This document shows, piece after piece, positions 23,568-31,677 of a stretch of 49,398 nucleotides of DNA. The stretch comes from Alphaproteobacteria bacterium (GTDB lineage: Bacteria; Pseudomonadota; Alphaproteobacteria; Kiloniellales; DSM-21159). Below the pieces are notes generated by a model that had not been told where the DNA came from, searched no databases, and saw only the letters and a program-made list of their open reading frames with translations. Made by a program: the position numbers and the translations under genes. The stretch's first letter is position 1, and each line of letters starts with the position of its first letter. The stretch covers positions 1-49,398 of the forward strand of contig JAUILQ010000043.1 of assembly GCA_030433005.1 (NCBI GenBank), written 5' to 3'.

Positions 23568-24728
23568 ATGGATTTCGGCCTGAGCGACGAGCAGCGCATG
23601 GTGGTGGAGACGGTGCGCGACTTCGTCGAGACGGAGCTCTACCCGCTCGAGGCCGAGGTCGAGCGCGACGGCGACCTGCCTCTCGACAAGGGCCGGGAGA
23701 TCCAGCGCAAGGTCCTCGACATGGGCTTCTACGCGCCGAACATCCCCGAGGAGTTCGGCGGCGGCGGCCTCGACCACCAGACCTTCGCGCTGCTCGAGCG
23801 CGAGCTCGGGCGCACCGCCATGGCGCTCTCGGTCTGGTGGGGCCGGCCCTCCAACATCCTCTGCGCCTGCGACGCCGAGCAGCGCGAGCGCTACCTGCTG
23901 CCGGCGGTGCGCGGCGAAAAGCTCGACGCCCTGGCGATGACCGAGCCCGACGCCGGCTCCGACCTGCGCGGCATGAAGGCCTTCGCCCGGCGCGACGGCG
24001 ACGACTTCGTGCTCAACGGCACCAAGCACTTCATCAGCCACGCCGACGTCGCCGACTTCGTCATCGTCTTCATGGCGACCGGCGAGGACCAGACGCCGCG
24101 CGGCCCCAGGAAGCGCATCACGACCTTCCTGGTCGACCGCGGCACGCCGGGCTTCGAGATCCGGCCGGGCTACCGCTCGGTCAGCCACCGCGGCTACCAC
24201 AACTGCATCCTGTCGTTCGACGACTGCCGCCTGCCGGCCAGCCAGGTGCTGGGCGAGGTCGACCGGGGCTTCGAGGTCGCCAACACCTGGCTCGGCGCGA
24301 CCCGGGTCACGGTCGCCGCGATGTGCGTCGGCCGGGCGCGCCGCGCCCTCGACCTGGCGCTCGAGTGGGCGGCCAGCCGCAAGCAGTTCGGCCAGGCGAT
24401 CGGCAAGTTCCAGGGCGTCTCCTTCAAGCTCGCCGACATGGCGACCGAGATCGACGCCGCCGACTACCTGACCCTGGCCGCGGCCTGGCAGCTCGACCAG
24501 GGCCTCGACGCCAACCGCGCGATCGCCCAGGCCAAGCTCTACGCCAGCGAGATGCTGGCCCGGGTCACCGACGAGACGCTGCAGATCTACGGCGGCATGG
24601 GCCTGATGGACGAGCTGCCGGTCGAGCGCCTGTGGCGCGACGCCCGGGTCGAGCGGATCTGGGACGGCACCAGCGAGATCCAGCGACACATCATCTCGCG
24701 CGACCTGCTGCGCCCGCTGGAGTCCTGA
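23568..24728 (+). CDS. Acyl-CoA dehydrogenase (CaiA-like context)
   Basis: 386 residues, ATG at 23568 with GAGGAGAAGG ahead. Full-length family member: AMTEPDAGSDLRGM, GTKHFISHADVADF, SRKQFGQAIGKFQG, QIYGGMGLMDE. The C-terminal motif reads IWDGTSEIQR, so the position that is Glu in short-chain enzymes is Asp366 here; the base may be Asp or lie elsewhere as in isovaleryl-CoA dehydrogenase. Oxidises an acyl-CoA using ETF. It is followed four bases later by an acyl-CoA synthetase and then a CaiD-like hydratase, a set expected for gamma-butyrobetaine- or carnitine-like acyl-CoAs, although other acyl-CoAs are possible. Confidence 0.92.
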   Translation: MDFGLSDEQRMVVETVRDFVETELYPLEAEVERDGDLPLDKGREIQRKVLDMGFYAPNIPEEFGGGGLDHQTFALLERELGRTAMALSVWWGRPSNILCACDAEQRERYLLPAVRGEKLDALAMTEPDAGSDLRGMKAFARRDGDDFVLNGTKHFISHADVADFVIVFMATGEDQTPRGPRKRITTFLVDRGTPGFEIRPGYRSVSHRGYHNCILSFDDCRLPASQVLGEVDRGFEVANTWLGATRVTVAAMCVGRARRALDLALEWAASRKQFGQAIGKFQGVSFKLADMATEIDAADYLTLAAAWQLDQGLDANRAIAQAKLYASEMLARVTDETLQIYGGMGLMDELPVERLWRDARVERIWDGTSEIQRHIISRDLLRPLES

Positions 24729-24732
24729 CGCC

Positions 24733-26865
24733 ATGCCCGACGAGGGCGCGCTGCCGGTGGACGAGATGACCAAGTCGGGGGAGGGCGCGGGAGACCTGGG
24801 CCGGCTGCTGAGGCCGCGCTCGATCGCGGTTGTCGGCGGCGCCGAGGCCGAGATGGTCATCCGCCAGTGCGACAAGATGGGCTTTCCGGGCCCGATCTGG
24901 GCGGTCAATCCGAAGCGCGCGGCGGCCGGCGAGGCGCTGTGCGGGCGCCCCTGCGTCGCCTCGGTCGCGGAGCTGCCGGAGGCGCCGGATGCGGCCTTCG
25001 TCGCGGTCAACCGCCACCTCACCCTCGAGGTCGTCGAGGCACTGGCGGCGCAGGGCGCCGGCGGCGTCGTCGCCTACGCCTCCGGCTTCAAGGAGGCCGG
25101 CGGCGAGGGCGCCCGGCTGCAGCGCCGCCTGCTCGAGGTCAGCGGCAGCCTGCCGGTGCTCGGGCCGAACTGCTACGGCGTGATCAACTATCTGGACGGC
25201 GCGCTGCTCTGGCCCGACCAGCACGGCGGCGGGCGCTGCGAGCGCGGCGTCGCCATCGTCAGCCAGTCGGGCAACATCTCGATCAACTTCACGATGAACC
25301 AGCGCGGCCTGCCGATCGGCTACCTGCTGTCGCTCGGCAACCAGGCCAAGGTCGGCGTCGCGGCCGCCGTCGAGGCGCTGATCGACGACCCCCGGGTCTC
25401 GGCGATCGGCCTGCATCTGGAAGGGCTCGACGAGCCCGGCCGCCTGGCGCGCGTCGCCGAGCGCGCCAGGGCCCGCGGCGTGCCGATCGTCGCCCTCAAG
25501 GCCGGCCGCTCGGAGGCCGGCAGGCGCCTGGCGCTCAGCCACACCGCCTCGCTGGCCGGCGAGGACGCCGTCGTCGACGCCTTCCTGGCGCGCCTCGGGA
25601 TCGCGCGCGTGCACTCGATCCCGGCCTTCCTGGAGACGCTGAAGCTGCTGCACGTGCACGGCGCGCTGCCCGGCCGGGCGATCGCCTCGCTGTCCTGCTC
25701 GGGCGGCGAGGCCTCGCTGATGGCCGACGCCGGGGTCGGCCGGCGCGTCGACTTCCGGCCGTTGAGCCCGGAGCGCCGCGAGGCCGTGCGCGCGACGCTG
25801 AGCGAGCTGGTCGCGATCGACAACCCGCTCGACTACCACACCTTCGTCTGGGCCGACCGGGCGCGCACCGCCGCCGTCTTCTCGGCGATGCTGGAGAGCG
25901 GCTACGACCTGACGCTGCTGGTCCTCGACCTGCCGCGCGCCGACCGCTGCGACCCGGCCGACTGGGAGGTCACGCTGGAGGCGCTGGTCGACGCGGCGAA
26001 GGCGACCGGCCGCCCGGCGGCGCTGGTCGCGTCGCTCGGCGAGCTGCTGCCGGAGGCCGTCGCCGAGCGGCTGATCGCCGAGGGCATCGTGCCGCTCGAG
26101 GGGCTCGACGAGGCGCTGGCCGCGGTCGAGGCTGCGGCCGACGTCGGCGAGGCCTGGGCGCTGATGGCCGGCGGCGGCCGGCCGCCGCTGCTGCCCTTCG
26201 CGCCGGCCGGCAGCGGCCCGGTGACGACGCTCTCGGAGTGGGACTCCAAGCGGGCGCTGGCCGCCTACGAGCTGCCGCTGCCCGCGGGGCAGCGCGTCGG
26301 CGACGCCGAGGCCGCGGTCGCCGCCGCCGAGGCGCTCGGCTACCCGGTGGTGCTCAAGGCGACCGGCGCCGGGCTCGCCCACAAGTCGGAGCGCGGTGCC
26401 GTGCGCCTCGGCTTGGCCGACGCCGCCGCGGTGCGCGAAGCCGCCGAGGCGCTGCTGCCGCTGGGCGAGGCGCTGCTGGTCGAGGCGATGGTGCCCGACG
26501 CCCTGGCCGAGCTCATCGTCGGCGTGCAGCACGACCCGCAGCTCGGCCTGTTCCTGCTGGTCGGCTCCGGCGGCGTGCTGGTCGAGCTGATCGGCGACCG
26601 CCGCATCCTGATGCTGCCGGCCGCCCCTGAGGAGATCGAGGCGGCGATCCGCTCGCTCCGGGTCATGCGCCTGATCGAGGGCCATCGCGGCCGCCCGGCC
26701 GGCGACCTGCCGGCGCTGGTCGCCGCCGTCCAGGCCGTGCAGCGCTACGCCGTCGCCGAAGCGCACCGCCTGGTCGAGCTCGACGTCAACCCGGTGATGG
26801 TCCGCCCCGAGGGCCGCGGCGCCGTCGCCGTCGACGCCCTGATCCGCCTGCGCGAGGAAGACTAG
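24733..26865 (+). CDS. NDP-forming acyl-CoA synthetase (second copy)
   Basis: 710 residues, ATG at 24733, four bases after the dehydrogenase stop. Same domain order as the gene at 902-3019: CoA-binding Rossmann domain (LRPRSIAVVGGAEAEMVIRQ), ligase domain with SHTASLAGEDAV, and a C-terminal ATP-grasp (LGYPVVLKATGAGLAHKSE). In the first domain the usual GAS loop is GGAEAE. Makes acyl-CoA from a carboxylate with ADP and phosphate as products. It should feed the adjacent acyl-CoA dehydrogenase and hydratase. Substrate not readable from sequence. Confidence 0.88.
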   Translation: MPDEGALPVDEMTKSGEGAGDLGRLLRPRSIAVVGGAEAEMVIRQCDKMGFPGPIWAVNPKRAAAGEALCGRPCVASVAELPEAPDAAFVAVNRHLTLEVVEALAAQGAGGVVAYASGFKEAGGEGARLQRRLLEVSGSLPVLGPNCYGVINYLDGALLWPDQHGGGRCERGVAIVSQSGNISINFTMNQRGLPIGYLLSLGNQAKVGVAAAVEALIDDPRVSAIGLHLEGLDEPGRLARVAERARARGVPIVALKAGRSEAGRRLALSHTASLAGEDAVVDAFLARLGIARVHSIPAFLETLKLLHVHGALPGRAIASLSCSGGEASLMADAGVGRRVDFRPLSPERREAVRATLSELVAIDNPLDYHTFVWADRARTAAVFSAMLESGYDLTLLVLDLPRADRCDPADWEVTLEALVDAAKATGRPAALVASLGELLPEAVAERLIAEGIVPLEGLDEALAAVEAAADVGEAWALMAGGGRPPLLPFAPAGSGPVTTLSEWDSKRALAAYELPLPAGQRVGDAEAAVAAAEALGYPVVLKATGAGLAHKSERGAVRLGLADAAAVREAAEALLPLGEALLVEAMVPDALAELIVGVQHDPQLGLFLLVGSGGVLVELIGDRRILMLPAAPEEIEAAIRSLRVMRLIEGHRGRPAGDLPALVAAVQAVQRYAVAEAHRLVELDVNPVMVRPEGRGAVAVDALIRLREED

Positions 26866-26885
26866 CGGCGGCCGCGAGCAAGACC

Positions 26886-26984
26886 GCGCTTCGCCCTTCG
26901 ACAGGCTCAGGGTGAAGCGCGACGGGGAGGCCCGCGACGGCGTCTCCGTCGCTTCATGGTGAGCCTGTCGAACCATGCAAGCGC
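26886..26984. repeat. Paired hairpins with mutually complementary loops
   Basis: Hairpin 1 (26886-26920) pairs GCGCTTC with GAAGCGC and CCCT with AGGG; its loop is TCGACAGGCTC (26898-26908). Hairpin 2 (26950-26983) pairs CGCTT with AAGCG and CATGGT with ACCATG; its loop is GAGCCTGTCGA (26961-26971). The loops are perfect complements over 11 bases, so the arms can also form one long stem. CTTCGACAGGCTCAG-type repeats are widespread in GC-rich proteobacteria (from memory). It lies in the 152-base gap inside the operon. Confidence 0.85.
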
Positions 26985-27017
26985 ACCGGCCCCGCCGCGT
27001 GCCAGGAGGCAGAGCCC

Positions 27018-27803
27018 ATGACCGACTCCCCGATCCACACGGAACGCCGCGGCAAGGTGCTAGAGGTGACCCTCAACCGGCCGCCGGCCAATGCGATCGA
27101 CGCCGCGACCAGCCGGCTGATGGGCGAGGTCTTCGCGGGCTTCCGCGACGACCCCGAGCTGCGCGTCGCCATCGTCACCGGCGCCGGGCCGAAGTTCTTC
27201 TGCCCGGGCTGGGACCTCAAGGCGGCGGCGGCCGGCGAGGTCTCGGACAGCGACTACGGCGTCGGCGGCTTCGGCGGGCTGCAGGAGCTGCCCGACCTCA
27301 ACAAGCCGGTGATCGCCGCGGTCAACGGCATGGCGGTCGGCGGCGGCTTCGAGCTGGCGATCTCGGCCGACCTGATCCTGGCCGCCGAGCACGCCCGTTT
27401 CGCGCTGCCGGAGATCAACGTCGGCGTCTTCGCCGACGCCGCGACGCTCAAGCTGCACCGCCTGGTGCCCTACCACGTCGCCCTGGACATGCTGCTCACC
27501 GGCCGCTGGATGGAAGCCGCCGAGGCCGAGCGCTGGGGCCTGGTCAACGAGGTGCTGCCCGCCGACCGCCTGCTCGAGCGCGCCCGCGAGCTCGCCGACC
27601 TGCTCGCCGACGGCCCGCCGCTGGTCTTCGCCGCGATCAAGGAGACGATCCGCAAGACCCGCCACCTGCCGGTCCAGGAGGGCTTCGACATGATGCGCCG
27701 CAAGGAGATTCCGACGGTCGAGACCGTCAACCGCTCCGAGGACCAGCTCGAAGGCACCCGCGCCTTCGCCGAGAAGCGCAAGCCGGTCTGGAAGGGGCGG
27801 TAG
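27018..27803 (+). CDS. caiD: CaiD-like enoyl-CoA hydratase (carnitinyl-CoA dehydratase)
   Basis: 261 residues, ATG at 27018 after AGGAGG. Crotonase fold with oxyanion segments KFFCPGWDLKAAAAGE and NGMAVGGGFELAISAD. Glu112 and Glu132 sit at the positions of the two catalytic glutamates of CaiD; the PGWDLKAAAAGE block and the C-terminal FAEKRKPVWKGR closely match E. coli CaiD as I remember it. CaiD hydrates crotonobetainyl-CoA to carnitinyl-CoA. Gene order (acyl-CoA dehydrogenase, synthetase, hydratase) suits degradation of a betainyl-CoA or similar short acyl-CoA. The true substrate may differ. Confidence 0.85.
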   Translation: MTDSPIHTERRGKVLEVTLNRPPANAIDAATSRLMGEVFAGFRDDPELRVAIVTGAGPKFFCPGWDLKAAAAGEVSDSDYGVGGFGGLQELPDLNKPVIAAVNGMAVGGGFELAISADLILAAEHARFALPEINVGVFADAATLKLHRLVPYHVALDMLLTGRWMEAAEAERWGLVNEVLPADRLLERARELADLLADGPPLVFAAIKETIRKTRHLPVQEGFDMMRRKEIPTVETVNRSEDQLEGTRAFAEKRKPVWKGR

Positions 27804-27822
27804 GCCGCGGCCTCTCCGCGCG

Positions 27823-29049
27823 CTACCCCGCCGCCGCCAGCGCCGCCGTCTCCAGCGCCTGCTCCAGGTCGGCGATCAGGTCGGCCGGGGTCTCGAGGCC
27901 GCAGGACAGGCGCACGAAGCCGTCGGTGATGCCGGTGGCGGCGCGCTCCTCGGCGGGCATCGAGCGGTGGGTCGTGGTCGCCGGGTGGGTGATCAGCGAC
28001 TTGGCGTCGCCGAGGTTGTTGGAGATGTCGATCAGCTCCAGCGCGTCGAGCAGCGCGAAGGCGGCGGCCTTGCCCTGGCCCGGCGCGGCCTTCAGCTCGA
28101 AGGAGAGCACCGTGCCGAAGTCCTCGAGCAGCTCGGCGGCGAGCGCGTGCTGGGGGTGGCTCTCCAGGCCCGGGTAGACGACGCGTGCCACGGCCGGGTG
28201 GGCCTCGAGCCGGCGCGCGATCGCCGTCGCCGTGCGGCACTGCCGCTCGACGCGCAGCTCCAGCGTCTCCAGGCCCTTCAGCAGGGTCCAGGCGTTGTAG
28301 GGGCTGAGCGCCGGGCCGGCGTGGCGCACGAAGGGCAGCAGCCGGTCGTCGTGGAAGGCCCGGCTGCAGAGGATCGCGCCGCCCAGGCAGCGGCCCTGGC
28401 CGTCGATGTGCTTGGTGCCGGAATAGACCGAGATGTCGGCGCCGCGCTCCAGCGGGCGCAGCAGCAGCGGCGTCGAGAAGACGTTGTCGGCGACCGTGAC
28501 CGCGCCGGCCGCCTTGGCCAGGGTGACCACGGCCGGCAGGTCGAGCACCTGCAGCGTCGGGTTCGAGACCGTCTCGAAGAAGGCGACCTTGGCGGCCGGC
28601 TTGCCCTTCGGTGCGAGTGCGCGCTCCCACTGCGCGAGGTCGCTGCCGTCGACCAGCTCGGTCTCGATGCCGAAGCGCGGCAGGATCTGCGTGACGATCT
28701 GGTAGCAGGAGCCGAACAGCGCGCGCGAGGCGACCAGGCGGTCGCCGGCCGAGAGCTGGCAGGCCAGGGCCGAGAAGACCGCGGCCATGCCGCTGGCCGT
28801 GGCGAAGCAGGCCTCGGCGTCCTCGAGGCCCGCGAGCCGCGCCTCGAACTGGGCGACGGTCGGGTTGCCGTAGCGCGAGTAGACGAAGCCCTCGGCCTCG
28901 CCCTTGAAGCGCGCCTCGGCCTCGGCGGCGCTGGCGTAGACGAAGCCGGAGGTAAGATAGAGCGCCTCGCAGGTCTCGCCGTGCGGCGAGCGCTCGAGGC
29001 CGCCGCGCACCAGGCGGGTCGCGCGTCCGAGCTTGCCGTCCGCCGTCAT
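27823..29049 (-). CDS. metZ: O-succinylhomoserine sulfhydrylase
   Basis: 408 residues from the ATG at 29049. Cys/Met-metabolism PLP enzyme: SRYGNPTVAQFEARLA, PLP lysine Lys213 in SVYSGTKHIDGQGR, and C-terminal SLITHPATTTHRSM followed by GFVRLSCGLE. It forms homocysteine from O-succinylhomoserine and sulfide in methionine synthesis. It lies 11 bases after a rhodanese gene and is co-transcribed with it, a pairing common in alphaproteobacteria and consistent with sulfur handling. No SAM-II riboswitch was recognised upstream. Confidence 0.92.
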   Translation of the reverse strand: MTADGKLGRATRLVRGGLERSPHGETCEALYLTSGFVYASAAEAEARFKGEAEGFVYSRYGNPTVAQFEARLAGLEDAEACFATASGMAAVFSALACQLSAGDRLVASRALFGSCYQIVTQILPRFGIETELVDGSDLAQWERALAPKGKPAAKVAFFETVSNPTLQVLDLPAVVTLAKAAGAVTVADNVFSTPLLLRPLERGADISVYSGTKHIDGQGRCLGGAILCSRAFHDDRLLPFVRHAGPALSPYNAWTLLKGLETLELRVERQCRTATAIARRLEAHPAVARVVYPGLESHPQHALAAELLEDFGTVLSFELKAAPGQGKAAAFALLDALELIDISNNLGDAKSLITHPATTTHRSMPAEERAATGITDGFVRLSCGLETPADLIADLEQALETAALAAAG

Positions 29050-29060
29050 CGCACGGCCGC

Positions 29061-29504
29061 TCAGCCCTGGACCCAGGGCAGGCCGGCGGCGCGCCAGCCG
29101 GCGCGGCTGTTGCGGTGACCGGCCTCGTCCTTCGGCCCCTCGAAGCCCTCGGCGAGGTTCCAGCAGGGCCCGAAGCCGGCGCGGGTCAGCGCGATGGCGG
29201 CGTCGCGCGAGCGCTGGCCGGAGCGGCAGAGCAGCAGCAGCGGCCGGTGGCGTTCGACGCCGGCGGCCGCGACTTCCTCCAGGAAGCGCTCGTTGGGGAT
29301 CATGCCCGGCCAGGTCTTCCAGCTGACGAAGCGCACCCGCTGGTCGAGCGCCTCGGGGTCGGGCCGGCCGACGAACTCCCACTCCGGTTCACTGCGCACG
29401 TCGAGCAGCAGCGCCTCGGGCTCGCGCGCCAGCAGGTCGCGGGCGGCCCGGCTGTCGAGGTCGCCGGCGTAGCCGAGTTTGTCGGGATCCGCCTCCTCGG
29501 CCAT
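29061..29504 (-). CDS. Rhodanese-domain protein
   Basis: 147 residues from the ATG at 29504; GGGGAGAG upstream supports this over the longer frame to 29657. A single rhodanese domain with ALLLDVRSEPEWEFVG and the active loop LLCRSGQRSRDAA (Cys93). Likely transfers sulfane sulfur or senses sulfur state. First gene of the unit with metZ, suggesting supply of sulfide or persulfide for homocysteine formation. Confidence 0.9.
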   Translation of the reverse strand: MAEEADPDKLGYAGDLDSRAARDLLAREPEALLLDVRSEPEWEFVGRPDPEALDQRVRFVSWKTWPGMIPNERFLEEVAAAGVERHRPLLLLCRSGQRSRDAAIALTRAGFGPCWNLAEGFEGPKDEAGHRNSRAGWRAAGLPWVQG

Positions 29505-29524
29505 GGACCACTCTCCCCTCGCAT

Positions 29525-29575
29525 CTGCTGCCGACAGCAGCAGTAGGACAGAGCGCCGGAAGACGGTCAACTGCG
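29525..29575 (-). promoter_or_regulatory. Probable promoter and hairpin of the rhodanese-metZ unit
   Basis: On the minus strand TTGACC, 17 bases and CCTACT form a plausible -35/-10 pair. Just downstream CTGCTGC-5-GCAGCAG (29525-29543) is a perfect 7-bp inverted repeat, either an operator at the start site or a leader hairpin. Confidence 0.45.
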
Positions 29576-29683
29576 TGCGGCTAGCGATGTCAGGAGGGGC
29601 GACGGGCCGACCGGTCGCGCCGGCCACCTTGCCCGGATCGGCCGGAGGACGGAACAATCGCGGGCGTCGACAGGGAGGTTACC

Positions 29684-30814
29684 GTGCTTGCTTGGGTTCG
29701 CGCCATCCGGAGGCCGACCGCCGTGCTCGGGGCGGGACTGTTCGCTCTGCTCTTGGCGTTGCCCGCCTTCGCCGGGACGCTGGAGGAGCTCAACGAAAGC
29801 CTCGGCGTCCTGAACCGCTTCCACGAGGACCGCGCCGCGGGGCGCATCGACCTGGCCAGCGACGGCGATCCGGACCGCCTGCTCGGGCAGGTGGCCATTC
29901 TGGACGCGGGCCTAGCCCGCCTCGACCTGGCGCCGGCCGATGTCGCCCTGGTGCGCGCGGTCCGGGCCGAGACGCTGGCGACCATCGCCTTCATGCAGCA
30001 ACGACGCGGCCAGGCCGTCGAGCTCGCCAACGTCCGGCGGGCGCTCGCCGACATCGATGACCTCTTCGCCACGGGCTTCCACGCAATCTACCCGGATGCC
30101 GGCTTCCGCGCCGGCGAGTTGGCTTTCAGCCTGCTCCACGACGACCGCCGGGCAAGGCGCTACTTCCGGGACTGCGCCGAGCGCGGCCACGGTGCCTGCA
30201 TGAACGTCGCCGCCGTCGGCAGCCAGGTCGGCGCCCGCGGGTTCCGCCGGGACCTGGACCGGGCGATCTACTGGCATCGGCGGGTCGTGGAGACCGGCAC
30301 GCGTTTCGGCTGCGCCGGCGGCTTCTCGGCGCGCAGTCTCGCTTGGATCGCCGCCCTGCACAGACAGGGGGACGCCGCGGGACGCGACTGGGCGGCTTGG
30401 CTGGACCAGGCGGTGCGGCTCTACGCCTCGGCCGCCGAGGCCAGGCCCGGCGTCGACTGCGGTACGGCGACGCTCCACCTCACGGGCCATCTCCTGGCGC
30501 TGGCGCGGCACGAGGCGGACGGCCGTTGGCTGCGCGGTGCCGAGCGCCTGCTCGATGGCCAGGAGGGGCGGCTCGTGACGGCCCTGCGCCTGTTCCAGGA
30601 ACGCACGACCTGGGAGGCCGCCTTGGCGGCGAGCGACCGGGAGCCGGAGGAGGCGCAGCACTGCGGCGTCTACTTCCTGCTCGGTACCTGGAGCCGCCTG
30701 CAGGGGCGGGCCGACCGGGCGGCCCAGGTCGAGGAGCGGCTGGCGAATCTGCAGAGCGAGAGCTGCAGGCTTACAGCCCTGCTTGTCGAGGGTGTGGCGA
30801 TGCCGCCCGGATAG
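29684..30814 (+). CDS. Exported helical-repeat (Sel1/TPR-like) hypothetical protein
   Basis: 376 residues from a GTG at 29684 with GGGAGG five bases away. A signal peptide ends LPAFA (near residue 30). The mature protein is Ala/Leu/Arg-rich and helical. One stretch (FSLLHDDRRARRYFRDCAERGHGACMNVAAVGSQ is split here by position: about residues 148-182) resembles a Sel1 repeat, and there are several Cys residues (CAERGHGAC, CAGG, CGTA) that could form disulfides in the periplasm. No specific family recognised. It ends in a shared terminator facing the HupE-like gene. Confidence 0.7.
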   Translation: MLAWVRAIRRPTAVLGAGLFALLLALPAFAGTLEELNESLGVLNRFHEDRAAGRIDLASDGDPDRLLGQVAILDAGLARLDLAPADVALVRAVRAETLATIAFMQQRRGQAVELANVRRALADIDDLFATGFHAIYPDAGFRAGELAFSLLHDDRRARRYFRDCAERGHGACMNVAAVGSQVGARGFRRDLDRAIYWHRRVVETGTRFGCAGGFSARSLAWIAALHRQGDAAGRDWAAWLDQAVRLYASAAEARPGVDCGTATLHLTGHLLALARHEADGRWLRGAERLLDGQEGRLVTALRLFQERTTWEAALAASDREPEEAQHCGVYFLLGTWSRLQGRADRAAQVEERLANLQSESCRLTALLVEGVAMPPG

Positions 30815-30815
30815 A

Positions 30816-30847
30816 CGGCCGAGGCCCCGGCGAGGAAGCCTCGGCCG
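30816..30847. terminator. Bidirectional terminator-like hairpin
   Basis: CGGCCGAGGC and GCCTCGGCCG pair perfectly (10 bp) across 12 bases. It sits between the convergent ends of the helical-repeat protein (30814) and the HupE-like gene (30858). No T run, so partly Rho-dependent or structural termination is possible. Confidence 0.6.
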
Positions 30848-30857
30848 GGAGTCGGCC

Positions 30858-31460
30858 TCAGCCGGCGGCGACCAGCCAGAGGCCGGCCAGCGCCAGGGCG
30901 CCGCCGGCGAGTCGGACGCTGCGCAGCGACGCCAGGCGGCCGGCGCCGAGGCCGAGGCCGACGCCCACGCCGTGCAGCAGGGCGGTGGCCAGCAGGAAGC
31001 CGAACCCGTAGAGCGCCGGCTGGGCGGCCAGCGGCATCTCCAGGCCATGGGCGACGCCGTGGAACAGCGCGAAGGCCGCGACCAGCGCCATGGCCGCGCC
31101 GGCCGGCACCACGAAGGGCGCGGCGATCAGCAGGCCGAGCAGCAGCACCGAGCCGGCGATGCCGAGCTCCAGGCCGGGCAGGGCGAAGCCGGCCAGCGCG
31201 GCGCCGCCGCCGAGCGCCATGGCCGCGACGAAGGCCAGCGGCACGGTCCAGAGCGCCCGGCGCTCGCCGGCCGCCGCCAGCCGGGTCGCCCAGAGGCCGA
31301 CGCCGACCATGGCGAGCAGGTGGTCGAGACCGAGCAGGGGATGCGCGAAGCCGGTCGCGAAGCCGCCGAGATGCTCGGCGCCGGTATGGGCGAGGGCGGC
31401 GCCGGGCAGCAGGGCGGCAAGGGCGGAAGCGAGCAGGACAGACAGGGCATGGCGGCGCAT
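30858..31460 (-). CDS. HupE/UreJ family nickel/cobalt transporter
   Basis: 200 residues from the ATG at 31460, preferred over the ATG at 31466 because GGAG then has normal spacing. Signal-like first helix ending GAALAH, then the family motif HPLLGLDHLLAMVGVGLWA with metal-binding His residues, and further His in AFALFHGVAHGLEM; about six membrane helices. HupE/UreJ proteins import nickel or cobalt for hydrogenase, urease or B12 enzymes. None of those genes is in the window, and no cobalamin riboswitch was recognised upstream. Confidence 0.9.
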   Translation of the reverse strand: MRRHALSVLLASALAALLPGAALAHTGAEHLGGFATGFAHPLLGLDHLLAMVGVGLWATRLAAAGERRALWTVPLAFVAAMALGGGAALAGFALPGLELGIAGSVLLLGLLIAAPFVVPAGAAMALVAAFALFHGVAHGLEMPLAAQPALYGFGFLLATALLHGVGVGLGLGAGRLASLRSVRLAGGALALAGLWLVAAG

Positions 31461-31677
31461 GGGCATCTCCGGATCGGCTTGCAGCGGGCGGCGCCCGCTT
31501 CGGGTCTCGTCGTTTGCGGTGCAGCGACGATCCCCCAGACGCCCCGCGCTTGGCAAGAGGCAAGGCGGGGCTCGAGAGGCGGTGACCGGTCTGCCGGCCG
31601 CGAGTGATCGATTGACCGGTTGAGGCGGCGGGCGTCTTCGGGTCTGATGGCAGCACCCATAAGGAGAGGAGACGGCG

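Noticed and set aside
29505..29660. SAM-II riboswitch upstream of the rhodanese-metZ unit
   Set aside because: Looked for because metZ is a frequent target in alphaproteobacteria; only a simple 7-bp hairpin is present, without the pseudoknot motif.
31461..31677. Cobalamin riboswitch upstream of the HupE-like gene
   Set aside because: No B12-box-like sequence was found on the minus strand.
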